This document shows, one piece after another, positions 44,561 through 57,467 of a stretch of 64,000 nucleotides of DNA. Location of the stretch: contig NC_088775.1 in the NCBI RefSeq assembly GCF_954871325.1, positions 12,997,561 to 13,061,560 of the forward strand, in the 5' to 3' direction. Numbering within the stretch: position 1 is the first letter of the stretch; each line of letters starts with the position of its first letter. Source of the stretch: Gordionus sp. m RMFG-2023 (taxonomy: Eukaryota; Nematomorpha; Gordioida; Chordodea; Parachordodidae). Position numbers and translations under genes: made by a program. A model generated the notes under the pieces. That model was not told where the DNA came from. It worked only from the letters and a program-made list of their open reading frames with translations, and did no database searches.

Positions 44561-45863
44561 TCAAAAATTCTTAAAAATAACGATTCTGGCAATTGTCATT
44601 TTTCTATGGTACATCTTCCTGAAATCTTATTAACATGTTTATAAATTTTTTACCCATTTGATTCAAAAAAGTTTAAAGATAACGATTATGACAACTGTCA
44701 CTTTCCTGTGGTTCAACTTCCCTAAAATCTCAAATTAACTTGTTAAAATTTATTTTTTTTAAGTTTAAAAATAAGGATTATAAAATTATAACTTTTCTGT
44801 GGATATTCCCTAAAATCTCAATCTATATGTTTACAATTTATTTTTTTTATCTATTTGCGTCAAAAAAATAAAGATTATATGACAATTGTTATTTTTCTAT
44901 AGTTCATCTTCATTGAAATCCCAATTTAAAATGTTTATAAATATTATTACCCTGACTAAGTGATGCAAGTTAGGGTCAAAAATTCGATTTAGTCGACTAA
45001 ATGGGTCAACTAAGCCGACTAAATTGATTAACTTAGTCGACTGATTTAGTCGCTCGCGAGTTATAAACTATTGTCTTAATCGAATTTTGAATGATGATTC
45101 AAAAATAAATTACATCTAAGTGAAATAAGGGATTTCTCTAATTCAAAATATTTTGAATCTTATGATTTTACGATCTTTTTTTTAATCTTTTCTTTATAGT
45201 TCAAAATATAATAGGAATCTGAATCTAATATTGCTGGCGCAGCCTGCATGAAGTTTGCCAAACTTTTCATAAGCTAATTCTGTAGTTTAAACCAAAATGC
45301 TTAACTACAATAAATGTAGGTTAGTGCTACAGCATATTCATAGTTACTCAGAATTAAAACTACTTAAAGTAATTTTTACAGAATTTTCAAAAGATGATTT
45401 TGCTAAGTAAAAATTTTAATTTTCTCAGAATTGAATTTCTTAGAAAATATAAAATATTGCTCAGATATTTTCTATTTATTTTATTTAAGTGCATAAGTAA
45501 GATTTTTTGAGTTTTAAAATTAATCATTACTCTATATCATAATAATTTGGTAAATCGAATAAAATAATTCTGAGAAAATTTTTTAAAAAATTACTTGGCA
45601 AAATCTTCTATAATTTCTAAAAATATTCTGAGAAAATCAACAAAAATTCTTAACTTTTATTATTTTTTTATCTTGAAAAAATTTCTAAAATATTTGTTCA
45701 AACTAAGCTTTAATGGAAAAAAGAACATTTTGAAATTTTAAGTTGGGAGGGGGGATTTATTGCGATAAAAACTTGAACCAAATATGCCATCCGTTTTTAC
45801 AACTATGCGTGAGAAGAGCCCTGAAAGATATTGGTTGATAAATAATTTATCGTATCAGATAAA

Positions 45864-48540
45864 GATTATGTTGTAACTGTTGAAAAAAAGAAGAAATAAA
45901 TGTAATTGAATACAGAAAATGTCAGTCATTTTCTAACAGGGGAATGAGTTTTTTCCTTGTGGATAGGGGAAAAACGTGATCATCAGATGTTTTGATTTTT
46001 AAGGATTCCTTTGTTAGCTATTTTGGATTAATTGGAGCAGATGTCAGCCGGGAGAAATGAAGAATGGACCTGTGGGAGTGAAGAACATGTGAAGCGGGAT
46101 AAATATGATTTATAATATTTATATATTTCTTTTTTAATGGATAGATAAATATGAATAAATGTGTTATGAAGAAATATGGATTGTTTTATGGATTTGTTTT
46201 ATTGGTGACCGCGACTACAGGTTCGATTCCAGGGTTATTCGGTATTTTAAAGGTAAAACAAAATTTTTGTTGTATATTTTATCTGATAAATTTTTGGCAG
46301 CGCAGTAGTACTAACCACGATACAGGGGGTCAGGAGGTGAGATTAAGGGGTGAGTTTAAGGATTTCTATACTTATATATTTAGCTTACAAAAGTAAAGAA
46401 GAAAGTATGTAATGGGTATTAGGCAGGAATATGGAAATAAGATCAGGTATTTAAGACAGTAATATTTGGTATATTATATGTCTAGATGTATATTGTACAT
46501 CCAATTTTGATCATTATTTATGCCTTAAAACTCATTGAATGGTGTTATAGATATTCCGTCATATGAAGATAAAAGACCTCATGATCAGCAGGACAGAAAG
46601 GATTGCTAAATATTTGAAATTTAGGAAAATATATATGGAAATAGACTTTTGTAATAAGGTGTGTATTATATAATTATGCATTTTGGGTTTTTAAAGGGAT
46701 GGACATGTGTGGGATCATTTATTATTAATTAATGTTAATATATTGTATTTGCAATTTAGTTTCAATTAAGGTTGATATGTTATTAAAGGATCTATTGAGG
46801 GTGAGTTAATGTGGTTATTTTGAAGTAATTAACCATTTTTATGAAATAGGGTGTAATGTGAATTACACATATGATATATTTAATTATGAATGATAATTTG
46901 AAGGAATTGAAGTATGATGAAGTCAGAATAATATCTATGTTAGATGTGGATAGTTATTTTGATTTAGTGTCTGCATTTAGTATATATATAAATTGGATAG
47001 GAATTTATATGATATATTAGATGATGTATAATATTTTTTTTTTCCAAATTATGAAATCTTTATATTTAATATATATATATATTTTTTTAAAATTATAAAA
47101 TTTTATAAAAAGTTATATTTGCAATTATTATATTATTTTTATGGTATGCAATGATGTGAAGGGAAAATATTTTTACAGATAAGGTCAGCCCGTGTTGATG
47201 GGTATGCCTTGAGGTGAGAATATTATTTAGTTTGCATACTGGAGAAAGTTTTTTTTGTGTAAATTTTTTTTTGTAAATTTATGCTGCATATTACATTTTT
47301 TTAATCTTTGTAATAATTTTATAGCACATCACTATTTACTATTTATTTAAGAACATTTTTTTAAAGAAAAGACTCAAATTATTTTATATTGTGAAGGTAT
47401 ATTATAAATTCTTTACATATATATCATATAACACATTATATTCTCAATTTTTGTTACTTTGCATTCTACATTTTTATGAATTTGTGCTAATTGTGATGGC
47501 AGAGTTAGGTAGAAATGGTATATTTTTCTTAGGATACTGAGTAATTCCTAGATGGAAAATATTGTATTTTCTACATCCTATAAAATATTAAATTTATTTC
47601 TATACATATGTTTTGTAATTTTTTTTAAAATCTTTGTTCGGCAAAGTTTCGCAATTTACCTAAAGATGGATTTTTATATTCATTTTAGGAGATATTTATA
47701 AGGATGTAGCTTTGTTTTTTTTACATGACAGAAGGAAAATTACATGTGTTGAAATTGCATTTCACACACAGACAATATGTTCACATTACATTATTATATG
47801 TAAAATCATTATTTCTTAATTACCATGAATCATACCCAAATAATGTATATTATAGCTCATATTTCCCAAATGTCTTAAAATGAATGAATTATTAAGTTTT
47901 GCTGATATTACATTGTCCATATTAAGGTTCCATAGATTATAAAGGCAGATACTCCAATGTACATGTCATTATTGATAATATGTGTTTCCGCGATTATATA
48001 TTGAAATGTATCGGAGATATTATATTATAAATCATCATAAGGGAAGTCGATTCGAGAAATTCCCTGCAGAGAGATGATTCGTTACAATTCAAAGTCGATA
48101 CAATTAAAAGTTGATAAAAGGGGGCGATTCGATACAATTCAAAGGGGCGATTCGATACAACACCACCACAGAGAGAGGGACGCTGGGCTTGTGAAGGGTG
48201 GGCGTGTTGTAACTGTTGAAAAAATGAAGAAATAAATGTAATTTAATACAGAAAATGTCAGTCATTTTCTGACAGGTGAATGAGTTTTTTCCTTGTGGAT
48301 AGGGGAAAAACGTGATCATCAGATGTTTTGATTTTTAAGGATTCCTTTGTTAGCTATTTTGGATTAATTGGAGCAGATGTCAGCCGGGAGAAATGAAGAA
48401 TGGACCTGTGGGAGTGAAGAACATGTGAAGCGGGATAAATATGATATAATATTTATATATTTCTTTTTTAATGGATAGATAAATATGAATAAATGTGTTA
48501 TGAAGAAATGTGGATTGTTTTATGGATTTGTTTTAGATTA
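45864..48540 (+). mobile_element. non-autonomous LTR retrotransposon without pol (fossil)
   Basis: Direct repeats 45869-46201 and 48205-48535 (about 333 and 331 bp, about 98% identical) start TGTTGTAACTGTTG and end GGATTTGTTTTA. The target duplication GATTA flanks the pair (45864-45868, 48536-48540). A primer-binding site TGGTGACCGCGACTACAG follows the left LTR and resembles the tRNA-Arg type used by some Gypsy elements; an AGAGAGAGGGA purine tract precedes the right LTR. The 2.0-kb interior contains no gag or pol motif, so it is a LARD-like element that would rely on proteins of a relative. The structure looks whole and young. Confidence 0.85.
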
Positions 48541-48905
48541 TATGCTTACTTAATAGACAATAGGTAACAAAATTCCATAAAACATTCGTTTATGATTTTA
48601 GGAATTTTTGTGAGTAAATAAATATTCAATATGTAATTTCCTTTAAATAAATGCCGCATTATTTTTATTATTTCGCGGTAATATGCTCGCGATAATGACT
48701 TTACACAAAAAAACATTCGTGGTAAAAAATTCGCGATAAAGGTTTCGCTAAAATGTATTCGCTCAAATGAATTCACGGTTAAGGTTTTTTTGCGGAAATA
48801 GATTCATGACAATGGCTTCGAGATATTACCTTCGTTATAAAATTCCTTCGCGATAAAAGTTTCCCAAAAAATTGTTTTGCGATAAAAGTTTCCCTGAATT
48901 GACCT

Positions 48906-49219
48906 GATACGCCAACTTTCGTCTTATATTTTTAGAAGGTGAAAAAATTGAAATTTTTGTTTAAAATAATATGTATTTCAATTTCGTTAAATTTGATTTA
49001 TATTTGTATTATGATGTTTATTATATGGTTTATTTATATATATTTTTTGGCAAAAAAAATTTGCATAATTAAATTTTAACAAAAAAATTTTTTAAATTGA
49101 AATTCCAACAACTTATATATGTCACGGTTTTTTCAAAATAAAGGGAAATGCAAAATTTTAGTCTCACATTTTTTATAAACAAAAAAGTAATCAAAAATAT
49201 TATGTTTTTTTAATAATTA
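48906..49219. other. AT-rich spacer
   Basis: I see no gene, repeat end or regulatory motif here. Confidence 0.5.
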
Positions 49220-49227
49220 ATAATTAT

Positions 49228-51020
49228 CAGAGACCTGCAGAGGTACCATTTGCACGGCCCGGCCCGGATATTTTAAAAAAAAAATTTTTACGGCCCGGCC
49301 CGGATTTAAAAATTTCAGGCCCGGCTCGGAATTTTTTAAAATTATATTCGACCTGGTATATACAAAAATTCACCTATGAGGTATTTTACCATATTTTTCA
49401 GCGAGTATTATCGCTTATTATTTAAAAAATACATGTAAAAAGCTAATATTTTGAGAATATTATATTGAATTTATAAAAATTATAAAACTGTTATTTATAA
49501 AAATGGATATTTTGAGCATATACTATATTTTATATTGCATTTATAAAAATAAAACTAATATTCATAAAAATGGTAATAATATTTGTCATATACTATATTT
49601 TATATTACATTTAAAAAAAATAAAACTAATAATTTATAAAAATTGCAAAGAATATAATATATTGTATTTAATTTACTATTTAATTTATAAAATAAAAATA
49701 AATCGCTATTTAAAAAAATGCATGTATAATAAATAGTATTTTGAAAATATAATCTAATTGCACAATATTAATATAATTTATTTTATAATATAAATTTTTA
49801 ACAAAAGAAGATAATTGTATTATATAATATTGTAAAAAAAAATAATGAAAAATGTTGGATTAAAAACTTTCATGACTCAAGGTAAATATAATAAATGCAA
49901 TAAATATTTGACAGTTTGCAAAGTAAAAAACCAGCATGATTGACGAAACCCTATACTCAAGAAAGATATTAAAAAGTCACAAATTATCATGAAGAAAGAG
50001 AATATCTACCTTTTCAGGTTGAAGATTACTTCTTCTTTCTTCAAGAATTCTCCCAGTAGTGGAAAAATTCCGCTCACAGCTTGCACTTAAAGCAGGAATT
50101 GCCAATTTTGCTAAAATTGAAAATTCGCTTTGATGAGCCGCCCACTACTCTAACAAATTATCCACCTTAAATGTTTTATCTATTTTTTATGTAATTATAA
50201 TATTCATCATCGGGTATTGACATATTACCAGAATTACCATCGCCCCATTTGTCATAAAACGATTCAGTTTGTTTAACAACAGTCGTAATTTGACTGGTCG
50301 ATGGTATTTCATTTACTTCCTGAGCCTCTTGTAATTTAATATAATCTTTTATATAGTTTTCCGTCATTTTGCGATCTGTCACTGACTACATACGTAGTTG
50401 CTTGAATTTGGGACAGAGAAAAAGAGAAATAAAATGATACTTGTATAAAACAAATTTTTTAATTATAAAATGCTTTATATTAAGTATCAATTTTATTTCT
50501 CCTTTTCGCTTTGAAAGGTATTACAAACTTTAAGAAGTGATATTCCTTTATTTGATTGTTTTGGTAAAATATATTCTAAATATTTAGATATGAATTATAA
50601 AAAATATATTAATAATACTTGAATATTGGGGCTTATTTAAGATATTCCTTTATTTGATTGTTTTGGTAAAATATGTTGTAAAAATTTAGATATGAATTAT
50701 AAAAAAATATATTAATACTTTGAATAAATTTGCAGGAAATTAATAATTAGATCGATCTGTGGGTTGTTAGGTAGTGTTAACCATCACCCAATATTATATT
50801 AATCATAACTATAATATAATATAATCTTATAACTATTAACTCAAAATGTAAAAATTTTTATAAAAAATATTAAGGCCCGGCCCGGATATATTTTAAAAAA
50901 AATTTTTTAGGCCTGGCTCGGATATGTTTAAAAAAAATTTTTTTAGGCCCGGCCCGGGTATATTTCAAAAATTTAAAATACGGCCCGGGCCGGGCTTAGG
51001 GCCGGGCCTGCAGGTCTCTG
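49228..51020 (-). mobile_element. hAT transposon with decayed transposase
   Basis: A 1,793-bp element with termini CAGAGACCTGCAG and CTGCAGGTCTCTG (one base short of perfect symmetry further in), and an exact 8-bp target duplication ATAATTAT (49220-49227, 51021-51028). Subterminal DNA is packed with CGGCCCGGCCCGG words. The minus strand near 50382-50176 reads ESFYDKWGDGN and other uncertain residues; 50150-49990 reads AKLAIPALSASCERNFSTTG, then RILEERRSNLQPEKVDILF, then LHDNL and a stop. This is a textbook hAT C-terminal dimerisation domain. The N-terminal zinc finger and most of the RNase H core are missing, so the copy is a deletion derivative of the family that spread the small GC-rich MITEs to its right. 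Confidence 0.9.
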
Positions 51021-51380
51021 ATAATTATCATTGAATATTCCCACTTTTTTAAAACGGCCAACTCAATATTTTATCCAGGAAAATATTATGCAAGCCTGAA
51101 AATTTTTTGTTCATAGAAGACAAGGTCTATATATAACTCTAGGCCTAAACAATATTTTTCTGCCTAAAATATTGAGTTCGCCGTTTATTCTCATTTAATT
51201 TGATCAAAATTTAATCATTTTTATCAAATCTGACAGGTCATGTGATTATAAATAGACAAAGAGGAATTTATATAAATCAGCTGTTGTAACGGCAATTTCC
51301 GTGAGTTTGCCATAATCGTCGTAACTGTAAATTCAAAATTGCAACTACTAAAGTAGTTAGTTATATGTAATACTTTACGA

Positions 51381-51745
51381 TAGTGTTCTAAATCGGGCCC
51401 AATTTTTCAAGCCCAGCCTGGCCCGATTTTTTTTAAAAAAAAGTTTTGCCGGCCCGGCCCGAACCCGAAATTTTTTTAAAAATTTTTTGCCGATTTTATA
51501 ATTTTTATAATTACTTAAAATAAAAGAGATGTTATATGGCTTCTAGTTCTATAAATAAAATCAAATATTTTTATTTTACATAAAAAATTCAATATAAAAT
51601 CTAAACATATTTTAAAAAATTTCCAAGGCCCGTCCCGACCTGGCCCGAATTTCTTTTTAAAATATTAAGCCCGACCCGGCCCGAACCCGATTTTTTTTAA
51701 AAAAATAGGCCGGGTATACAGGCCGGCTACTTTTGCAGATCTCTA
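51381..51745. repeat. GC-ended hAT MITE
   Basis: A 365-bp relative of the 49228-51020 element, with GGCCCG-rich ends and an AT core. It is flanked by the 8-bp repeat CTTTACGA (51373-51380, 51746-51753). The right end is GCAGATCTCTA; the left end is more decayed. Confidence 0.65.
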
Positions 51746-52039
51746 CTTTACGATATAAGTTTCACGAAATGAAATGAATTTTTTGAAATCAACGATTTCT
51801 TGACAAAATTCGAAGATCACAAAAATTGAAGAATATTTTTTTTAAGATCAGTGATATATTTTTTAATTTTTTGTTTGAATTTTAGGTAAAATTTAATCAA
51901 AATCTTGCTAGATATTTCTCAAAAAAAATATATTAAGAGATAATAAATCTTTGAGGATTTGTTATCTTGAGGAGCATTTCAAGCTGATTTAAATAATTTG
52001 ATAATGGTGGGTAAATGTGGATAAAAAGAATCGCATGCT

Positions 52040-52262
52040 AGGTAGGATTGCTAAAAATTTAGATTTGGGGTCGATTAAAAATGATCCGATCAAGATTTTA
52101 ACCAAAATAATATTATGTAAGCCTCAAGATTTGGCAAATAAGAAATCCAAACCTTTCTGCCATCTAAGGATAAAATTTCCAGACTTATACATAATATTAT
52201 TTTGGCTAAAATCTTAATCGGCTTAGTTTTTAAAAATTGACCTGAATCAAGCTCTTTAACAA
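52040..52262. repeat. foldback MITE copy
   Basis: TAGTGTTGTTAA-family member with ends TAGGATTGCTAAAAA and TTTAACAATCCTA around the usual inverted arms (GCCTCAAGATTTGGC at about 52122). A possible CTAGG duplication flanks it but is ambiguous. A truncated hAT-like GC-rich terminus (CAGAGACTCGCAGACCCGGC) lies further right at 52823. Confidence 0.6.
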
Positions 52263-53594
52263 TCCTACTAGGTAGGGCAGCGAAAACTTGATTTTGTCGG
52301 TTAGTTTTGTTTTTTTTTAAAAACCAGTAAAAGTTTGTTAAAAATTGTAAGCAAATATTATTTTAGATGAAATTATAAATAAAAAACAAAATTTGAAATG
52401 TATCATGTTTATTTATGGTTGAATTAAAAATTAAAAAGACACCGAAAGATTTAATTACTAATTAGGGGTGTAACGATAACACTTTTTGGAGGCCAATCCG
52501 ATCCGATATTAAATTGATATCCTCCGACTACGATCCGTTAAAAAATATTGGTACATCTAGTTCTAATTCCAAATTAAACGCATGATAAAAAAGGTCCAAA
52601 CTAAAAATTTAGTTCAATTTAAAAAAAGAGATACGCTTCTAACAACTTTACTATATGAATCTGAGAAAGTCGAGAACTATTTTAATAACTTTATTATATT
52701 TTTTTTTAAACTTTAAAATATAATTATTTCAAACTCATGATTCTAAACGTGGGGGCCCATTAGGGGGTACAAAAGGTTGCAGTTGTTTACCATCCTGCTT
52801 TTTTTTACAAAATAATGAATTTCAGAGACTCGCAGACCCGGCGGCTTGGCCCGGTTTTTTTAAAATATATTATATCGATTTAAAATATTCGGCCCGGCCA
52901 GGGTATTTACCGGGGTATAGAAATTCAAATATATTTTTTAAAAAATTATAAGCTGGTTTAGGTTAATAAATGTTTCCATTTATTTAACGAAATTTAAATA
53001 ATTTTTTAAGTATAAGTTTAAAGGTAAGGTTGATTTATGTAAAATTTATTTGTCATTAAAATTCTAAGTGTAAGAAATTGGTTACAAAAATGCAAAATCT
53101 TTAAGTGGATGGAGGGAAAACTTTGGTATAACAGGAATATTAATTTTCTTGTTAAGTCGAAGTTATTTAGAAAGGAAAGGTTTAAATGTAAGGTTATTCG
53201 TTGACCGCGTATTTTTATAAGTATTTTCCTCGCGAGAAATTTTCATTATACTTACTGTTTAAAAATGAGAAATCAATTCAAAACTGTGCCCATCCACAAA
53301 TTTTTCACCGATCCAATTGATTTTTACCATCTTTAAGCAATGTCATAACAAAAACTGCTAACTTTCGTGAATTGTTAAGTCTATATTGCTTTTTTTAAAA
53401 TTCTCCAAAATTTAATCCTCTCATTTAAACGGCCTAAATCAAGTAGAGGTGATTTTAGCTAATGGCCACCTGCGGGCAAAATCTCCAAGCTTGGAAGTAA
53501 TTTTCTTGGCTTAAAATCTGCAGGCAGTCATTATAAAATAGGTTAAATCTAGCTGTTTAACGTACCTATCTAAATGTGACTCATTAGATATTTT

Positions 53595-53777
53595 CAGAAA
53601 CCTGCAGGCCGGGCTCGTATTTTAACTTTTTTAAAATACCCGGGCCGAGCCCCATTTTTAAATCGCAAGCTATAAAAATTAAAAATAATATATTTTAAAA
53701 TAATCCAGGCATAAATATAAAACCCGAGCCCGAAAATTTGAAAAAACCAGGGCAAATAGTATTTCTGCAGGTCTCTA
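53595..53777. repeat. small hAT MITE
   Basis: A 183-bp element, starting CAGAAACCTGCAGGCCGGG and ending CTGCAGGTCTCTA, with 8-bp target duplication GATATTTT (53587-53594, 53778-53785). It shares its termini with 49228-51020. Confidence 0.75.
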
Positions 53778-53957
53778 GATATTTTTAAATCCTTTTCTTG
53801 ATGCAGATAATAAAAAATAATATAGAAGTTTTTAGCTATTCTATCATTTTAAATTATTCAATTTTTTTAATCATTACAAATAAATTGAGTTATTGGTTCT
53901 TATTATTATTAAATTATTGTATAAATATAAAAAAAAATATTATAATCATATATATAA

Positions 53958-54330
53958 GTTAGGATCAACGTCGGCAATGTGTTATTTTACAACTTTGAAC
54001 ATTTTTTGAGCGCGTTAAATTTAAAAATCGGATTTTACCGGAAACATATTATATCATGTTTGGAATACTTATCTTATGAACTGTAGACAGTTGTGCTGTT
54101 AACCTTTAAGTCATTTATAATTTATATAAAAACTATATGGAAAATAGAACATAAATTATATTAAGTCTATAAGTTTATGAAAAAACTGTCTGAAATTCAT
54201 ATGGTAGGTATTCTAAATATGATGAAATACATTTTTGGTAAAATCAGATTTTTAAAATTTTAAAAAACTAGCTCAAAAAATGATTTAAAGTTGCAAAATA
54301 ACACATTGAGGAAAACACATTGATGCTAAC
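53958..54330. repeat. MITE with GTTAG...CTAAC ends
   Basis: A 373-bp palindrome-like element. The left arm has GGCAATGTGTTATTTTACAA and CATTTTTTGAGC; the right arm has the complement (GCTCAAAAAATGATTTAAAG, then TTGCAAAATAACACATT). The ends, GTTAGGATCAACG and TTGATGCTAAC, resemble the termini of the 20.7-31.4 kb foldback element, suggesting a shared mobilising enzyme. Confidence 0.6.
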
Positions 54331-54335
54331 AATAT

Positions 54336-57272
54336 AAAAATCATAAAATATCTAAAAAATATAAATATAGGATAGGTTTTCTAAATAAAAATATCGGTGC
54401 GCCCTAAAAATGATTATCCATTAAATCTACAAAAGTAGCCAATAATATAGTTTGAGGCTATGAGAATAATATATAAATGATGATATAAAAATTCTATATG
54501 TAAAATATTTCAAACTAAAAAAACCTATAATTTGCAGTCCCTTACTCTCACGTTAATTGCTTTATCTCTAACAATTATTAATTGGGCCAATCGAACAAAA
54601 ATATTAATGGGCCAATCGAACAAAAATATTCATTGGGCCAATCGAACAAAAATATTAATTGGGCCAATCGAACAAGTACAATGAAAAGTGTTAAAAATGA
54701 TCTTATATCAAAAATGTGTTTCTGACCCATTGTTTATGTTTAAATAATTTCTTATTTTTTCAAACAATAAATTTTTCATATAAGTAAAAATATCTCAATT
54801 TGTGTAAACATCAATTTATTCGGATAAAAGGCGGATAACAGGAGTAATATCACCAGTTATTCAGATAAAAAGAATAAATTCAAACATTTCGGAGAAGAAA
54901 GGTATACCCAACGTTATTAGGAGAGGTAAACATCTCCAGAAGCTATTCGGAGAAAGGGACAAGTTATTAAGAGGAAAAAAAAGAAAACATCACTTTCTGA
55001 GAAATTGAGTTAATTAAACAAACAAATTATTAGATTAAAAAAAGTAAATAAGGGCAATTTTTTAAAGGAAAAGGAAGAAGAGTAAACAAATTATTAATGG
55101 GGGGGGGGACTAAAAAAATATTTTAATCATTCATTTGGTAAAAATATTAAAATATTGATTTAAAAGAAAGTTAAAAAAAAGGATGGTTGATTTTTTTACT
55201 AGGTTTTTATAGATAAACTTTTCAAAATAAATATTTATAATATTTAAAATCAAAGTAAGACAAGATCTTTGATTAAAAATAAACAAGTGACCTTGAATCC
55301 AATATTAACATTTATTTAAAAAATATATTTCCCTCTCCATTCATTATATTAGATATTAGCGAATGTAATTATAATAATAATATCTATTATCTCATATAAC
55401 GAGTAGTCATTATTATCAATATCATAATAAGTTTAAATAAAAGATTTTATTGATATTTAGTTAATCAAATTTTTCCAAAAAAATATGTAAAGGTCACAGA
55501 CGATATTGGTTCGGTTTTAATTCATATAAAAATAAAGAATTCGGGTTCAGGTTCGCAAAAAAAAAAGATAAAGATAATATTTGTTAAGTTTTAAACCCCT
55601 GAAACCCCGGTTCGTAACACTTTCTCAGATTAACTTAATAGAATATGTATAAAGAAAAAATATTTCTTCTAAAAATATTATCACTAAAATCCCATGCATA
55701 AAGGCAACTAATGTCTATTGTATTATTACTGCACATACAAATATATGTATGCCTAACTTATAGATTAAAACAAAAAACAGTATTTATTTATGATAAATAT
55801 GGCAATAATAATGACCAATCAAAATTTAAAACGGTTAAGAAATCAAAAAGTTCAAACCCGTTTGCGGACTTATTTTAGAGATTTGGGTGACAAATTTTTT
55901 AACTTATGTTAGATTATAATTATAATAACGACAGCATAGAGATGTGGTTACTATATAGCTGGAACATGGAGATCAAAATGTTCTAAATAAGCCAGGGTTG
56001 GGTCTAACAGATCGATTAAATTTTTTAAAAAAATTATATTAAATCAGTTAGAAAATCATGAGTGTTATTTATTAAATACATTTTCAATTTCCCCTTGAAA
56101 TAATTTACAAAATACAGTAATTATTCAAAATGAAGAAAATTTTTAAAATTATGGGCGGATAAAATGATCAAAAATAAAATCGAGCCAAGCTAAAAATTCC
56201 CGACCCATGCAAAAAGGTGTACAGAAAGTTAAACAATATTTTATAAAGGAAGTTAAGAAATATAAGGAAATGTTTAATTAACAAATATATTAATTATAAT
56301 AATGCTTACAAAAAAATTGAAACTTTTCCGTTTCGTAGTATTTTTCAAAAACTTTTAAATGTTATCATATGTCCATATTGGTTACAGATATAACCTTTTT
56401 ATTAATGTTACTCCATATATCGAGTAACAACAAATTTTATTCATACAAATTGGTATTTGCGAATCAAATTCGAATAACGAAATATCCGATTTGTAAAATA
56501 GAAGCACTAAACGGCTTGATTTGAGCCGATTACAAAAAGCGCGAATCGAGCCGTTTAATACCAACTAGGGCCCCATCACCAACTCTATACTGTATTCAAA
56601 TATTAACATAACTAGTATTATTCAGTCCAAGGCGATAAGGATTCGCACAATAAAACAAATATAACAAAATTTTGGTTATTTGATTTCTTTCGAATATATC
56701 GCTTGGAAAAAAGAAGCAAATATTACAAAAGAGGCTGCAGATATTTTTACAAATCTAACTCTTCCTATCATCTTTCTCAAAATAAGGAGATAAAAACGCC
56801 GTATTGGAAATATTCATATTTGATATTAATAAAGCAAACTGCGCATGTGAGCCAAAAAATAATTTTAAAACCGAATTTAAACTAATTGGCAGTTCCGGAT
56901 AATTTGTATATATTATATTTTTTTACCACTACCAACTAAAATTTAGATGTGAAAATGATTAATTAAACGCCACGTGCTAATTTTATTAGTTAAAGCAACC
57001 ATGACTACACTAATCATATTCGATATTAAATTTTATATGGTAGAAATGTAAAAATACGAAAAAAAGTTATTAAAAATGATCAAGTTAAAAATAAATGTGA
57101 TATAAAAAATTGGTAAATATTTTGTATTTTTAATATAAAAAAAACAACATTATACTCTGCCCAAAAATTTGATATTATTATTGCTGAGCTCTTGTGCCTT
57201 ACTATACATTTTTTGTAATGATTTTTCATAGAAAATATTTTCCCAGCCGATTCTAAAAATGTTAACAAAAGC
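54336..57272. other. gene-free stretch with minisatellite
   Basis: AT-rich DNA with no recognised gene. At 54583-54682 there are about four copies of a 28-29-bp unit, GGGCCAATCGAACAAAAATA. A purine-rich segment spans about 54820-55150. An exon-like block at 56703-56885 (60 codons) is unrecognised and probably chance. Confidence 0.5.
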
Positions 57273-57280
57273 ATATATAT

Positions 57281-57467
57281 CAGAGACCTGTTTTTAAATA
57301 TACCCGGGCCGGGCACGGGCCTTAAAATTTTTTTAAAAAATCCCGAGTCCCTTATATTTTAAAACCAAATCTTTTAAATTGCTATTATTAGCTATAAAAA
57401 TTAAAAGTAAATATATTTGAAAATAACCCGGCTCGGGCCGGGCAAATTGTACCTCTGCAGGCCTCTG
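57281..57467. repeat. small hAT MITE without matching flanks
   Basis: A 187-bp element, starting CAGAGACCTG and ending CTGCAGGCCTCTG, with CCCGGGCCGGGC-type subterminal words. The flanking 8-mers do not match, so the copy is old or its flank has rearranged. Confidence 0.7.

Larger units (their letters stand above)
40196..45070. mobile_element. foldback-like element with AGTCG-rich ends and 105-bp repeats
   Basis: The left end starts TAGTGTTGTTAATTAGTCGAG and continues with TTTAGTCGGCCTAGTTTACCC and TTTGCATCACT. The right end read in reverse carries TTTAGTCGGCTTAGTTGACCC and TTGCATCACTTAGTC. Inside each end are copies of the 105-bp unit (GAAAAGTGACAATTGTCATA and neighbours) also found in the palindrome at 28930-31150: about three to five copies at 40340-41580 and, inverted, about four at 44560-44960. 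The middle (41600-44560) is AT-rich without a recognisable gene; a frame at 42596-42856 (86 codons) is unrecognised. A hAT element has inserted at 40606. Confidence 0.55.
40013..48905. repeat. outer inverted pair of degenerate CGCGAAA repeats
   Basis: 40013-40190 consists of short degenerate repeats with TATAGCGAA and ATCGCGAAAT, starting TCATGTCAATTTAGCGAAAA. 48655-48905 carries the same words in reverse (TTCGCGATAAAAGTTTC, TTCGCGATAAAGGTTTCGC) and, read in reverse complement, starts TCAGGTCAATTCAGGGAAAC. The pair is therefore inverted and encloses 8.5 kb, including the element at 40196-45070 and the LTR element at 45869-48535. It may be another foldback family opened by insertions, or two separate solo arms. 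Confidence 0.4.

Noticed and set aside
46220-46230. GGTTCGATTCC, a perfect match to a tRNA B box
   Set aside because: It follows directly on the primer-binding site of the LTR element. No A box lies at the right distance and no cloverleaf can be drawn.
46151-46396. A plus-strand frame starting with a signal-peptide-like sequence and followed by a plausible 48-nt intron
   Set aside because: Its start lies inside the left LTR of the element at 45864-48540, and the same start is copied in the right LTR. It is a by-product of the LTR, not a secreted-protein gene.
49503-49736. 77-codon Ile/Tyr/Lys-rich frame inside the hAT element
   Set aside because: Low-complexity AT-rich translation with no transposase motif; the real transposase remnant is on the other strand.
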